The notes below the pieces were generated by a model that was not told where the DNA came from, searched no databases, and worked only from the letters and a program-made list of their open reading frames with translations. A program made the position numbers and the translations under genes. A stretch of 64,000 nucleotides of DNA from Sanderia malayensis (taxonomy: Eukaryota; Cnidaria; Scyphozoa; Semaeostomeae; Pelagiidae), in NCBI GenBank assembly GCA_013076295.1, contig RQOL01000618.1:4738703-4802702 (forward strand), read 5' to 3'. Positions 20,942 to 31,695 of the stretch are shown piece by piece. Each line of letters opens with the position of its first letter. Positions within the stretch are counted from its first letter, which is position 1.

Positions 20942-23020
20942 TTAATGCGAGTCTTTAACTCCGATTAAGTCTCGTAACTCTTGAAATCTTTCTTTAGTCA
21001 AAGCTTTAGTCAGTGTATCAGCTAACATTTCTTTTGTTAGATAGTATTGAAGCATTATCTCGTTCTTCTCTACAGCTTCTCTGACGAAATGGTATTTGAT
21101 ACTTATGTGCTTGGTCTTAGGATGATTTCCTGGATTTTTGGCTAGTGCTATCGCTCCTTGATTATCCTCACAAATCATTGTGGGATCCAGCTGCTGACAT
21201 CCAATGCTTTCTAACAGATTTCTCATCCAGATGGTTTCTTGAGCTGCACAGCTTAAAGAAACATACTCCGCTTCTGTAGAAGATAACGCTACCATTGATT
21301 GCCTTTTTGCTTTCCACGACACTGTTCCGTTACGAATCCGAAACAGATATCCAGTGGTGGATTTTCTTGTGCTTACATCTCCTGCCCAGTCTGTATCTGC
21401 ATATCGATGAAGACTTATTTTCATCTTATCTTGTACTTGGAGCTCTAGACCAAAGTCAGTTGTGTTGTTCCTCTAATATACCGTAAAAATCTCTTTGTGC
21501 CTCTGAAATGCTCTTCTCCTGGGTTTGACATGTATTGACTCAGCATATTCACAGAATAGGATATATCTGGGTGTGTGGCAATAGCTGCGTATGTAAGAGA
21601 TCCGATCATAGACTGATATTCTCTCAAATCAACTGTCTTTTCTCCATCCTTCAACTTCTCGTACTTCTTACCCACTTCCATTGGTGTTGAAACTGGCTTG
21701 CAATTTGACATATTGAATCTTTTTAGGACGTTTTCAAGGTAGGCCTTTTGGCTTATGTGCATAGTTTTGGTACTTCTATCTCTCTTTATACACATACCTA
21801 AACAATAACGTATTTCTCCCTGATCTTCAATCTCAAATCCTTTCCTTAGCTGATTCTTTTCCTTGTTCAACATTGCAGTATCATTGGTAGCTAACACAAT
21901 GTCATCAACGTACAGTGCTATTAGCATCAAGCATTGCTTTCCTTCTTTATTCTCTGATTTTCAGATACATGCATGGGTCTGCAGTGCTTTGAATGTAACC
22001 TGAGGTCTTTAGGAAACTATCCATCTTGATGTTCCAGCAACGTGCCGATTGCTTTAACCCATACAGGCTTTTTCTTAGTTTGCACACAAAATCTGGATGT
22101 TGTTCATCTTCATATCCTTCAGGTTGTTCCATGTATATCTCGTGGTCCAAGTCTCCGTTCAAAAACGCTGTTTTGACGTCCATTTGATGAACATCTAAGT
22201 TTAGTTGGGTTGCTATAGTAAGCAAAGATCTTATTGAGCTGAATCTTGGCACAGGAGCATACCTGTCATCATAGTCTTGTCCAGGTTCCTGTGAGTAGCC
22301 CTGGGCTACCAATCGAGCCTTGTATCTATCGATACTACCATCTGCCCTACCTTTCACCTTAAACACCCATTTACATGAAACAATGTTCTTATCCTTTGGC
22401 ATTTTGACTAAATCCCACGTTTTATTCACTTTCAATGACTTATACTCGCTGTCTGTAGCTTCCTTCTAATGATTCCATTTGCTACTGTTCATGGCTTCTT
22501 TCATATTCTTTGGCTCATCCTCTTCTGTAATTGCTATCGAAGCAAAATCCCACCAATCTCCAGTAATTGCACCAAAACGATCTGGTACAATAACACGACG
22601 CCCAGACCTTCTTGGAACGACCTCGGCTTGGTTATTTACATTTTCGGCCTCCCTTGGATGCTCTACCTGTGCATCTTGATCAACATCTTTCTTTTCCTCG
22701 TCATTGAAATACATATTCTTATTCATCAACTCTGATCCTTCATCTGGCAACTTCTGATTTTGCACCTGGTTGGCAGATGCAAAATTAGATCCATATATTG
22801 GTTCAGCACTTAACTTATACATCCTTCCAGCTTTGTGCCCCATACAATACATTTCCCCATTCAAGATAACTATGAATGACTGCTCATTGAAACGCATTTC
22901 TGTTTCCTTCTCTGTTAATGTAGGCAAAGACAACAACTTCTTTTTAATATTCGGCACGTACAACACATTGGACAGGTTTAACTTGATTTCCTTAGAGCCA
23001 TCATAAACCGTCATTTCCAA
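20942..23020 (-). pseudogene. copia pol: protease end, reverse transcriptase, RNase H; integrase deleted
   Basis: Reading from 23020 down: end of the protease region (SNVLYVPNIKKKLLS), then directly a region normally found after integrase (EVVPRRSGRRVIVPDRF). The integrase core and its HHCC zinc finger are missing although the frame stays open across the join. Next comes RT with KWVFKVK, DVHQMDVKTAFLNGDLD and, after a one-base frameshift near 21945, ALYVDDIVLA (YVDD active site). A second frameshift near 21435 leads into RNase H (YADTDWAGD, SSTEAEYVSL, CEDNQGAI). A TAG at about 22464-22466 replaces Trp after SSKWNH. Stop at 20942. Confidence 0.92.
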
Positions 23021-23032
23021 GTCTCCTTTTCC

Positions 23033-24025
23033 TTATGAATTCAAAACACTATTGTCAGCCAACTGAACCTTTCTTGGTGTTCCAAATTCCACGAAATTCT
23101 GCATTCCGTCTTTCTCTGGAGTCATATGCTGCGTGGCGCCAGAATCTATCCACCAATTATCCTCAAGTCTAACTGGCTCATTAGATGTTGTCAACGCCAA
23201 CTGAGGCATTTCTGCGGCTGCTACTTCCGGATTTAAGTCCATAACAGTTTCTATTTGGTTTGCAGATTCCCTCATACTTTTGTTTTCACCTTTTCGCTGA
23301 TCTGCTTTCTTTTTGAAACAATTCTTTGCATCATGTCCCTCCTTTTGACAATAATAACAGACTCCTTTCTTGTTATTACAATTCCCTTTGTAACTTGAAC
23401 CTTTAGTAAACAATGCCTCATTCATTTTGCTTTCAGCACTTCCAGACTGCATTTTCTGATACTCGTGTACCAGTCTGTCGCGAACATATTCCCATGTGAG
23501 TTGTTTTTCTGCGATGGTTTCTAGGGCAGTTATCAAATAATTATAATTCTCAGGCAAACTACTGATTAAAATGATCACTAAGTCCTTCTCAGCGATTGGA
23601 TCTCCCACTGCTTGAAGGTGTTCTGATAATGTCTTGATGTAGTTCACATGCTCTAATATACTAGCCCCTTTATCCATTTTGGCGGCATACAGTTTTATTC
23701 GGTAATATATCTTCTGGGAAAGTGATTTCCTCTCGAAATGTTGCTCAAGATTTTCCCAAGCCTCTTTTGCCGTGACAGCAGATCTTACATAAATTTGCAG
23801 GCCTGTTACTACCGACAAACAAACGGTAGCAAGAGCAATATTTTCTCTTCTCTTAAATCTCATTCTCTCACCAGCAGAAGCATCCTCTGGTAAAGTTTCA
23901 TCGCCTGCTACAATCTCCCATACATCTTTTGCCATCAGATGCATCTTCATCTGAAACTTCTAATTGTGATAATTATCATCATTTAACTTTTCCACCTTCA
24001 ATCCAGCAATTTCATCGGATGCCAT
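23033..24025 (-). pseudogene. copia gag-protease (nonsense codons)
   Basis: The start is MASDEIAGLKVEKLNDDNYH. A TAG at 23960-23962 falls where copia Gags have Trp in 'NYH-W', then KFQMKMHLMAKDVWEIV. The body is typical UBN2-type Gag. The zinc knuckle CYYCQKEGHDAKNC (CX2CX4HX4C) lies about 200 residues in. The aspartic protease motif WWIDSGATQHMT lies about 270 residues in. A TAA at 23033-23035 separates it from the following pol frame, which is otherwise continuous with it, so gag-pol was once one ORF. Confidence 0.92.
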
Positions 24026-24130
24026 TTCGAAAACCAAAAACTTCAAACGGCCTAACAATTGCTCCCACTGAAGCCTTACAAAAAAATAAACGTTTCTGAC
24101 AATGTAAAATCAAAACATCCAAACCACTTG

Positions 24131-24145
24131 GCCTGGGCCCATAAC
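24131..24145 (-). other. copia primer-binding site (initiator tRNA-Met anticodon region)
   Basis: On the minus strand GGTTATGGGCCCAGG directly abuts the 5' LTR. It is complementary to the anticodon stem-loop of eukaryotic initiator tRNA-Met (CUGGGCCCAUAACC), not to a tRNA 3' end. This matches the half-tRNA priming known from Drosophila copia. Confidence 0.8.
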
Positions 24146-24328
24146 CTGATAAAATACTATAGCGCAGGTTAAGACGAGAGATAAACGGCGAGTAACATGA
24201 ACATAACCAGCATAAGTAAAAACAAGAAATAACAAACATCAGATTAAGTAGAATTATAAAAGGAGTAAAGGATAGCGGAAGTGTCAATCAAAATTAAATA
24301 AACATGAGTCATCTTTACTCTCTCAACA
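24146..24328 (-). repeat. copia 5' LTR (intact, 183 bp)
   Basis: On the minus strand it starts TGTTGAGAGAG and ends TATTTTATCA, i.e. TG...CA. It serves as the reference for the split 3' LTR. Confidence 0.92.
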
Positions 24329-24333
24329 GAAAA

Positions 24334-24506
24334 GAAGCTCTGTTACGTGTAAGAAAAGAAAGGAAAAATAGAACTGTGTCGTTTTTTTATATGTTGTGTG
24401 TATTTACTTGCTGTTCGCATTGTCTTATGAACTAAATTGGTGAAGGAACCTTGGACCACGGAATCCAGATTACAAATTACCCTTTCCCGTTTTTATGATT
24501 GATGTT
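24334..24506 (+). repeat. dispersed repeat R, right part
   Basis: GAAGCTCTGTTACGTG, TAGAACTGTGTCGTTTTTT and GTGTATTTACTTG continue repeat R beyond the copia insertion, as in the inverted copy at 9930-10022. Similarity fades after about 24430. Confidence 0.7.
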
Positions 24507-24654
24507 GTGATGGAGTTACTTTATCAAAATAGAATTAAAGTTTCAACAATACGAGTACTACAACAGAATGAAGAGAGAAGGCAAGCCCTGACCTAATATA
24601 CGAAAACAGTAAATGCAGAGGTGACACTACGAAGACCGAAGTAACCTACATTAC
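24507..24654 (-). repeat. gypsy 3' LTR
   Basis: 148 bp, highly similar to 32654-32802. The exception is about 20 bp at its start on the minus strand (24635-24654), where the two copies diverge clearly. It contains TACTACAACAGAATG at 24557-24571. Confidence 0.88.
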
Positions 24655-25304
24655 CCTCCCCCTAATAAAAGAACATGACGATTAATAATTAACTAAGCTA
24701 AAATACAATCCACAGTTTATCATATAGTTATAAAATCCCAAGGAATACTGTCAGGAATAATTCGAGCATGTCTCTGCCGTCTAGGATGGGGCTCATAAAG
24801 AACTTGGTCAAGCTAGCCTTCATGATCTTCTTGGTCAGGCTCTTCAGGTTCAAACAAGGAAACTTCACTGTCACTATCTGAAAAGTCAGAATCTGTGGGA
24901 AATTCCTTGTGCGCACGCGCGGCTAACTGACTCATCGAACTTCTTACTGTGATGGCCTTCCACATGATCTAATGACTAACCTTTATATTACTAATTATGT
25001 TTTGATTGGATAAAATAGAGACATTTGTAACGATTTGATTGGTTTGTAGTTTAGAGAATATTACTCATTTCCTATTAAGCACGTTGAAATAATTATTGTA
25101 TTGATATTGTATTAATATTGTATAAATTTATGTATTGTTCAGTTGCGTTTTGGAGATAGAATTGAAGTGGACATGAGTGTACACTTTTGAAAAAGCTGAA
25201 TTTTATTGATCAGTGTGTTTCTTCTTGCGAAATTTCTGTTCAAGCTAGCAACTAGCAAATCGGAGTTAAGTTCTCCGACAGAATCTGAATTACTATTCTC
25301 TTGC
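24655..25304 (-). other. gypsy 3' untranslated region
   Basis: Lies between the integrase C terminus and the 3' LTR and starts at the polypurine tract. No envelope or other gene is recognisable. Confidence 0.5.
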
Positions 25305-26700
25305 TCAGAAGTGTACCGGAGGTACGTTCTCATAACCGTTCTCTTTCACCGGAATTAATCGATCGTGATGTACGACCTTTTGCTCACCCCGCGAATTCTC
25401 GATCTTAAAATTTACGCCATTTGGAAGGTTCTGTAGAACTTTCCAAGGCCCAGACCTTCGTGGGGCTAACTTCCTATTCACTCCGGTCTTATAGTGCTTC
25501 ACTTTCAGCCAAACCAGTTGGCCAGGAATATAATCAATAAACCTCCGCTTCGTGTTGTATTGATGCTGCATTCTTTCCTTGCTTATTTCCAGATTTTAAT
25601 AACTTGACAGAAAACCTTCTGCAAAAGTGGCGCTAATTCTCTTTCGTATTCTCGCGGCACTACATCGTAGTGATCGACAGTCCCAATTTGAAACAACACA
25701 TCTTGAGGTAGCACGGCAGATCTTCAAAAAACGATGTTGTAAGGGGTACATCCAGTGGCTTTACTCTCCGTGGTATTTAAAGGGAAAACTAGACTGGGTA
25801 GAATGGAACGCCATTTGGATTGCGGCAGTTTTCGATGTAAGAGGACTGCGCTTAACAAATCTTTAACTGAACGAGTATTTCTCTCGGCAAGCCCGTTACC
25901 CGGACTGTGATATGCGGAGGAGCGACGCTTTTCTATCCCGAGCTGCAAACAAAGATCTGACATAACTTGACCATCAACGTTGGAACCTTGATCGGTGAGA
26001 AGGTAATGCGGTACTCCATGGAAGAGAACTCATTGCTTTTCGAATGCCTCTTTGATAACAATCGCGGTTTGATCTTTGAGAGGGATCGCCTGAATGTATT
26101 TCGAAAAAATGTCACCAACTAACAGAATATATTGGTAACCATTCGTAGGTACGTAAGCTATTTCAAACGAAACAAATTGCATTGGGGCATTTGGAACGAA
26201 CATCTGGACCAATGGTGCTTTTGTTGGGCAAGAGTCAGACTTTGTTTGTTGACAAGTTGTACATCCCGAAGAAAATAAACGCATATAATTGTACACGCTT
26301 GGCCAGTAAAACCTGGCTTTCAGTAAGCTATACATCTTATCATTTCGGAAATGAGCGGTTTTGTGATGTTCTGCTACAATTAATTGTCTCAGAGCAGGTG
26401 GTAAATCTGGTCTTCCAGACTTGGTTAGGATTCCCTTTTCCATTCTCAGCTGTAGTTGAACCCGTTTCAACCGCCCTGAGTCGACAGTTTTTCCATCAGT
26501 AATACGTTGTATAGCGCGCGAAATTAGAGGATCTTGCATTTGCTCGAATTTTATCTGTGCCTCAAAACTGTCGACATCTTCAAAGTGATACACCTTGTCT
26601 TCAAAGGAAGAATTTGGTTGTGATGTTTTCACGGATGTGTTTCTAGATAATGCATCTGCTTTCATATTCTCGCGTCCAGGGATATACTGAATAGAGTACT
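25305..26700 (-). pseudogene. gypsy integrase, broken
   Basis: From 26665 down: zinc-binding HHCC region (AEHHKTAHFRNDKMYSLLKA, then CTTCQQTK), then the core. The core has FEIAYVP where the first catalytic Asp would sit (Glu here), a stop near 26030, TDQGSNVDGQ with the second Asp, and YHSPGNGLAERN with the catalytic Glu. The C-terminal GPY/F-type module (RRSGPWKVLQNLPNGVNFKI) is at 25571-25305. Separate frames at 26665-26030, 25963-25724 and 25571-25305 show at least two breaks. No chromodomain was seen. Confidence 0.85.
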
Positions 26701-26718
26701 CAAACTCTTCCCATTCTG

Positions 26719-28046
26719 CTATCCATCGGCCGAATTTACCACGCGGGTTTTCTGGCTGCGTAGATGCTTCAACGGGTTGTGGTCTGATTTAAAAATAAAA
26801 CGGGTCCCAGCAAAATAGACCCTCCAATGATGAATTGCAAGAATTAAAGCAAAAGCTTCTTTCGTAGTAGCCGCCCAGTTTCGTTGAGACTGTTGCGAAA
26901 CTGTGGAAAAATAAGCGACCGGGTGTAATTCGCTATGATCAGCCTTTTGGGACAAAATCCCGCCCACGGCGTAATTGCTGGCGTCGGCTTCAACCACGAA
27001 TTCCTTCTGCAAATTATGAAATTTGAAGACTGGGTCTGATAACAGCACTTCTTTGAGTGCGATGAAGGCTTTCGAGCAAAACTTGGCTCAAGCAAACGGG
27101 AATCTGTCACTTGTCAGACGATTCAACGGTTCAGCAATCTTTGCAATGTCGCGAATAAAGGCTCTATAAAACCCGGCGAGGCCTAAGAATCCCTTGAGCT
27201 CTTTCTCTGCTGCGGGTTGCTTAAAATTTGAAATTGCATCAGTTAAGCGGGACTGAGGGCGAATACCAGAGTTAGAGAGTTCGAAACCCCAAAAGTCTAC
27301 TTTACGAGTTGCAAACACACATTTGGAGAGCTTTGGCGATATATTTGATTCTCTTAACTTTTGAAAGACCAATTTCAGGCTTTGCAAGTGTTCTTCAAAG
27401 GTATTAATGAAAACCACAATGTCACCCATGTACGCTAGGACTCGTTCTGCTGGTAAACCTGATGAGCTTACGTCCATCATTCTTTGGTACCTTGGGCCCG
27501 CATTGCAGAGACCAAAAGACATCACGTTGAATTCGAATTTTCCTCGCTGAACAGCAAATGCTGTTTTTTCTCTGTCCTCTTCTTTCAATGGAATGGACCA
27601 ATAGGCCGATGCGGCACCTAAGGTTGTTCAGTATTTAGCACCATGCATCTTATCTAAAACATCCCGGATGTGAGGTAATGGGTACGTATCCTTTTTTGTT
27701 GCATCGTTCAAGCCTCGAAAATCACAAACGAATCGAATAGAGTTGTCTTTCTTCTTAACTAAATAATAGGTGAGTTCCAAGGCGAAGAAGAAGGGCGAAA
27801 GATACCATTGGTCAGCATTTCTTTAACTTGCTTGTCGCTCTCGTCATGCAAAGCATGTGGCACTCTGCGAGGTTTCTTATTCACTTGTAATGTATCTTCA
27901 GTAAAAGTTGTGTGTGTCATGTTTTCGACCAAGGCTGGCTTTTTTGGGTTTGAAGCAAATATTCCCTGATATTCTTTGATGAGCGAACCTAATCGTTGTT
28001 GTTGGTTCGATGACAGATCAGTCCCGAACGAACAATCGGATCCCAA
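26719..28046 (-). pseudogene. gypsy reverse transcriptase and RNase H, broken
   Basis: RT starts near 28046, with TKKPRRVPHAL and TNGIFRPSSSPWNSPI, then frameshifts near 27760. A TGA replaces Trp near 27627, within the block that normally reads 'Y(F/W)T-LD--S-Y'. FEFNVMSFGLCNAG is present. The active-site box reads YMGD: the first Asp of YxDD is Gly (GGT). RNase H (27088-26719) has VVEADASNYAVGGIL and SDHNPLKHL. Each break is a point change, as expected from decay of a once complete element. Confidence 0.88.
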
Positions 28047-28564
28047 GATCGAGGAATGCTCCTCCGCAACTTTAATACTCTGTTGACACGTTCTATAAGT
28101 AAGGTAGAGTTTACCAATGCACTTGCGACTGCTGAGAACGACGGATGGTGACCGTTATTCAGCAGCGTTATCTGAAATACTCCAAAAAGATTCGGTATAA
28201 CTCTACGTCGCATAGCGTAAACTCCTGGTGTTTGCGCGAATTCGTGAGGTTCGAAATCCATCGAGAGCAGTGATACTAAATTGTTACATTTAACATTGAC
28301 GACAGGTTCTGAACGACTGGCTAATTTAACGGTGTCTTTAAGTCGCGCAAATTCCTGTTCCTTGACATTGACGCATTTCATACAAATTTTTCCTAGCTTA
28401 ATTTCATGCTGGGCGAAATTAAACTCGAAAGAAGAGAATTTGGCCATAAAATCCCACCCTAATATCACATTGCTGTAAGTTTGCGCGTTTAATACTTTGA
28501 AATTTTGCGTCACAGTCAACACCCTGACTGATACGTGCAAGTACACGCAACCTGTAATGTTCAT

Positions 28565-28683
28565 AACGTTCCCCGATGTATCAATGATACTATGTTGGGA
28601 AAGTTCGATCTTGCTATGTACTTACACGTTTCTAAGGTTCCTGTATCGATAACAGAGCAACTCGCACCAGAGTCTAATAAAAC
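28565..28683 (-). pseudogene. gypsy protease, 3' portion beyond the BEL insertion
   Basis: Encodes LLDSGASCSVIDT, the retroviral-type aspartic protease active site (DSGA at about 28660-28674). Its upstream codons (VKINRLKF) lie on the other side of the BEL element at 31691-31720. The frame continues to VILGWDFM at about 28450. Confidence 0.85.
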
Positions 28684-28927
28684 TGTCGCAGTTCCTGCCG
28701 CGCGCTCGCCACGCACCCAGCTCAGGGCGGTGATGGGAGCCTATTGTTATTTTAATTGATTTATTTTGAACGTAATTTAGAAACACGCTGTATGATCAGG
28801 GCGTTGCTTTTGGTTGATGAAAAATATTAAAGTTTGAGTTTGATGAAATAAAGTTTGAAGCGAGTCGTTTTTCTCGAGTTGCTCTAGACGGTTTAAGAAA
28901 GAATCGAAGTTGCTGGTAACTGCATCA
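28684..28927 (+). repeat. BEL/Pao 5' LTR
   Basis: 244 bp, about 90% similar by eye to 31450-31690. It is followed by CATGGTTCACCGAGCC, where a tRNA primer site is expected; I could not assign the tRNA. Confidence 0.9.
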
Positions 28928-28968
28928 CATGGTTCACCGAGCCAGATAAATCGACTAGAATGAACGGA

Positions 28969-29290
28969 CTAGAGAAAGCGAAAAGGAAGAGAAATGTTCA
29001 CAGAGGAACCACAACGAAACTTTTCAACAAAGTTAAGGACATCTTAGATGATGAAGACAAAGATCTTATCAAAATGCAACAGTTTTCAACGATGTTGAAA
29101 GAAAAGGCAGAAGTCTCAAAGGCCTAGACGAAGAGATCTTTGACATTTGAATAGGGGACGCAGACGAAGAAGACTGCGAACAGGATTTAGAAGAAGCGAG
29201 TGAAATTCAAGAGAATGTCAATTACTATCTTATCAAACTGACAATTGCATCGAAAGACGCAGAAGAAATGTCAGAAAAAGAAGAAATGGG
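28969..29290 (+). pseudogene. BEL/Pao gag N terminus, frameshifted
   Basis: Starts MNGLEKAKRKRNVHRGTTTK, a basic N terminus typical of BEL/Pao Gag (the region before DUF1759). An indel near 29122 shifts the frame, after which acidic coiled-coil-like sequence (DADEEDCEQDLEEASEIQEN) continues. No further DUF1759 is present. Confidence 0.6.
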
Positions 29291-29978
29291 ATCAACACAA
29301 ATGCTGTTGTGCGTATAACAGAGATTTTGTGTTGCTTTTTTGTTTTTATGCCTTGTTTACTTTGTATTTTTATAGTTTCTCTGCGGGCACATTCCATGAA
29401 GTAGTCAAACATATTTTTTTGCGCTTATCCTTTGTGTTTTTTGTTTTGATTATTTCACGGCGTGTGCATTCGTGCAGTATATACATAGCCTTGCACATAG
29501 CTTCCAGCACGCTTAGTCGTCAGTTGATGTTAGAAGCTGTCAAGCACAGTGGTGTGCTTTTGCTCTGCCATTTGGCCTAGGCAAGGGGCCTAGGCGTATG
29601 GCCTAGTTAAGTTTTTTCAGGTTTCGGCCACAAGTTATTTGTTTCTCATTTTTGCTGCAAGTACATACAGATTGTAAGTCGGTTTCTTGCATTTATTTAA
29701 CTTTTCTTGCTATTTATTTCGACCTATTTGCTTTAAGACTGCTATTAATTTATGCTTTTTGTAGGTTATTTTATCGTCTATTTATCGCTAAATTGCTTTC
29801 GTTGTTCCTTAATGCTAATTTACGTTTTCTAAGTTATTTAATTGCTTTAATTGTTATCTAATTTATTATTTTCTTATTAAAGCGAACCATATCACACACG
29901 GAACCCTTGTTTGTTTCTTGCTGTGTTTTCGGAATCTGGGTGTGGTGTGCGCTCGGAATTACGTGGCAAAAAGGAAGT
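29291..29978 (+). other. BEL interior, T-rich non-coding
   Basis: Pyrimidine-rich and without motif. It contains a small palindrome at TTTGGCCTAGGCAAGGGGCC (29571-29590). It could be a filler joined during internal deletion. Confidence 0.4.
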
Positions 29979-30027
29979 TTACATAGTTCGAATCTGTTCT
30001 TGGCCTGAATTTCGTTCGTGTTTCCCG

Positions 30028-30500
30028 ATGGATGAGCGTTCCAGTGTTGATGGCAACTCGGGAGTCGATGCCGAAGCAATTAGAAGCCTGAAGAAGTTCA
30101 GAGGAGTCGCAAAGCGGGAGTTTACGAAAGCAGTGAACAGAGTTACAGATGTTATTGAGCTTGACGAGGATGAAGCAGTGATTCGAGCAGTCAAAAGTCA
30201 GCTGGATAGAGCATTTGAACGATTCAAGGAAGTTTGCTAGACTTTCAGCCACCGGCTAAATGATGATGATGACATTGAAGAGTCGATAACGTACTTTCGT
30301 GAAGGAGAAAATAGGTACGTCCGTTCTAAAGATCGAGTGGCGCTATGGTTTCAGACGAAGCAGAAAATGCTTTCAGATGGGAATGAGAATTCAGATGTGG
30401 GACCTGACGATTCATGCAGTCAAGTTAAATCAGTTTCTCGTAGTGGATCCTATTCTTCCAAGGGTAACAGAAGTGATATAACCGAGACAAAGTTTACAAG
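30028..30500 (+). pseudogene. second gag-like N-terminal relic in BEL element
   Basis: MDERSSVDGNSGVDAEAIRS leads to a helical stretch, then a TAG at 30238-30240. The same frame goes on with LNDDDDIEESITYFREGENR and SVSRSGSYSSKGNRSD. The helical, acidic, then Ser-rich layout fits BEL/Pao Gag N termini. Its presence beside another gag start suggests a recombinant between two BEL families. Confidence 0.45.
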
Positions 30501-30723
30501 TTTGAAGAAAACTTGAAGCTGAGGTTTAAGCAAGTAGTGATTTTAAGAAGATTGCAGACAACCGATCAGATTCAGTTTCCAAGCAAGTGAAGATAGAGAC
30601 CGAAAGCAAATGGAATATAGAAGTCAGACGTTCAGAGATGGCGGAGTCTAGAGATTGCTTGTCAGATTTACAATTCTATCACGCTTTATGCTTTTCTCAG
30701 TATTAATTATTATGTTATGTTGA

Positions 30724-31427
30724 ATGTTGAGTTTTATCGCTGTGCTATTAAATAAAGATCTGCAACAAGGGAGTATGAAACGGTGTCTCAGTAAGGTTCT
30801 CAATGCCAGGCTGTCATTTGACGAGCTTAACACGGTCCTGGCAGAAATAGAATGTACGTTAAACGCGAGACCATTAACGTACTCGTATGATGAATTAGGT
30901 GAAGGTGAAGCGTTAACACCATCGCATCTAATTTTGGGGCATCGCTTTCCATTGATATCAGAAGGAATTACAACAGTGGGTGATGATGATGACCATCTTA
31001 CGAAGCGATTCGTTCGTGTAATTTAACGAGGAAATTGGCCCACTATTGGAACAGATGGAGGAACGAGAACCTGACGGATTTAAGAGAATTCCATAGATTA
31101 AAGAATAATGGCAAGGCCACTGTGCTGAAGAAGGGAGACGTTGTATTGGTAGCAGAGGACAACATCAAGCGTAGCCAATGGAAAATCGCTATTGTGGATG
31201 AAGTCATATTTGGGAATGACGGAGAACCAAGACGTGCGAAAATTCACAAGGTAGGTAGAGTTAAGTTGGAAAGTATTAACCGACTTATCCAAAAACTTTA
31301 TCCTCTAGAAATTAATTTTGTTGATGAAACGCGAGAGGTAATGGAGTGTGAAAGTGACAGACACCAGTCGAGCCGTGCCGCGGCCAAAGATGCTCACTGG
31401 AAATCTAAGCTGATACTGGACCCTTAG
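30724..31427 (+). pseudogene. BEL/Pao integrase C terminus (DUF5641 region), frameshifted
   Basis: Encodes [30 protein letters not shown], then after a frameshift near 31022 YWNRWRNENLTDLREFH, KKGDVVLVAEDN, and RSQWKIAIVDEV. These are the standard BEL/Pao landmarks after the integrase core. A stop lies at 31425-31427, close to the polypurine tract. Confidence 0.88.
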
Positions 31428-31449
31428 CCAGGTTCCAGGAGGAGGGAAT

Positions 31450-31690
31450 GTCGTGGTTCCTGCCGCCCGCTCGCCACGCACCCAGCTGAGGGCGGTGATG
31501 GGAGCCTATTGTTATTTTGATTGATTTATTTTGAACGTAATTTAGAAAGACGCTGTATGATTAGGGCGTTGCTTTTGGTTGTTGAAAAAGATTGAAGGAG
31601 TTTGATAAAATAAAGCCTGAAGCGAGTCGTTTTTCTCGAGTAGCTCTAGACGGTTTAAGAAAAGAAACGAAGTTGCTGGTAATTGCGTCA
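31450..31690 (+). repeat. BEL/Pao 3' LTR
   Basis: 241 bp copy of 28684-28927, followed by AAAAC duplication. Confidence 0.9.
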
Positions 31691-31695
31691 AAAAC

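Larger units (their letters stand above)
9232..24328 (-). mobile_element. Ty1/copia LTR retrotransposon, interrupted by a Helitron-like element
   Basis: The minus-strand element has its 5' LTR at 24146-24328, coding region at 24025-20942, and a 3' LTR made of two pieces: 9232-9333 and 20816-20894. Placed end to end, the two pieces reproduce the full 5' LTR with no base gained or lost. The pieces are separated by the 11.5 kb element 9334-20815. Target duplication GAAAA flanks the whole. A purine-rich tract (AAGTGGGAG) precedes the 3' LTR and a tRNA-complementary site follows the 5' LTR. Coding has at least three in-frame stops, two frameshifts and no integrase, so the copy is dead. Confidence 0.93.
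28684..31690 (+). mobile_element. BEL/Pao LTR retrotransposon nested in the gypsy protease, internally deleted
   Basis: LTRs at 28684-28927 and 31450-31690 both start TGTCG(C/T)(A/G)GTTCCTGC and end TG(C/T)G(T)CA-type. A perfect 5-bp target duplication AAAAC is at 28679-28683 and 31691-31695. A purine tract (AGGAGGAGGGAA) precedes the 3' LTR. Internal coding keeps two gag-like pieces and the integrase C terminus; protease, RT, RNase H and most of integrase are missing. It is younger than its gypsy host and on the opposite strand. Confidence 0.92.

Noticed and set aside
28928..28945. Assigning a specific tRNA primer to the BEL/Pao element in the gypsy
   Set aside because: CATGGTTCACCGAGCC is in the right place but I could not match it with confidence to a tRNA 3' end.
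29245..29580. 111-codon hydrophobic frame in the BEL interior
   Set aside because: Composed of T-rich filler; hydrophobicity follows from base composition.
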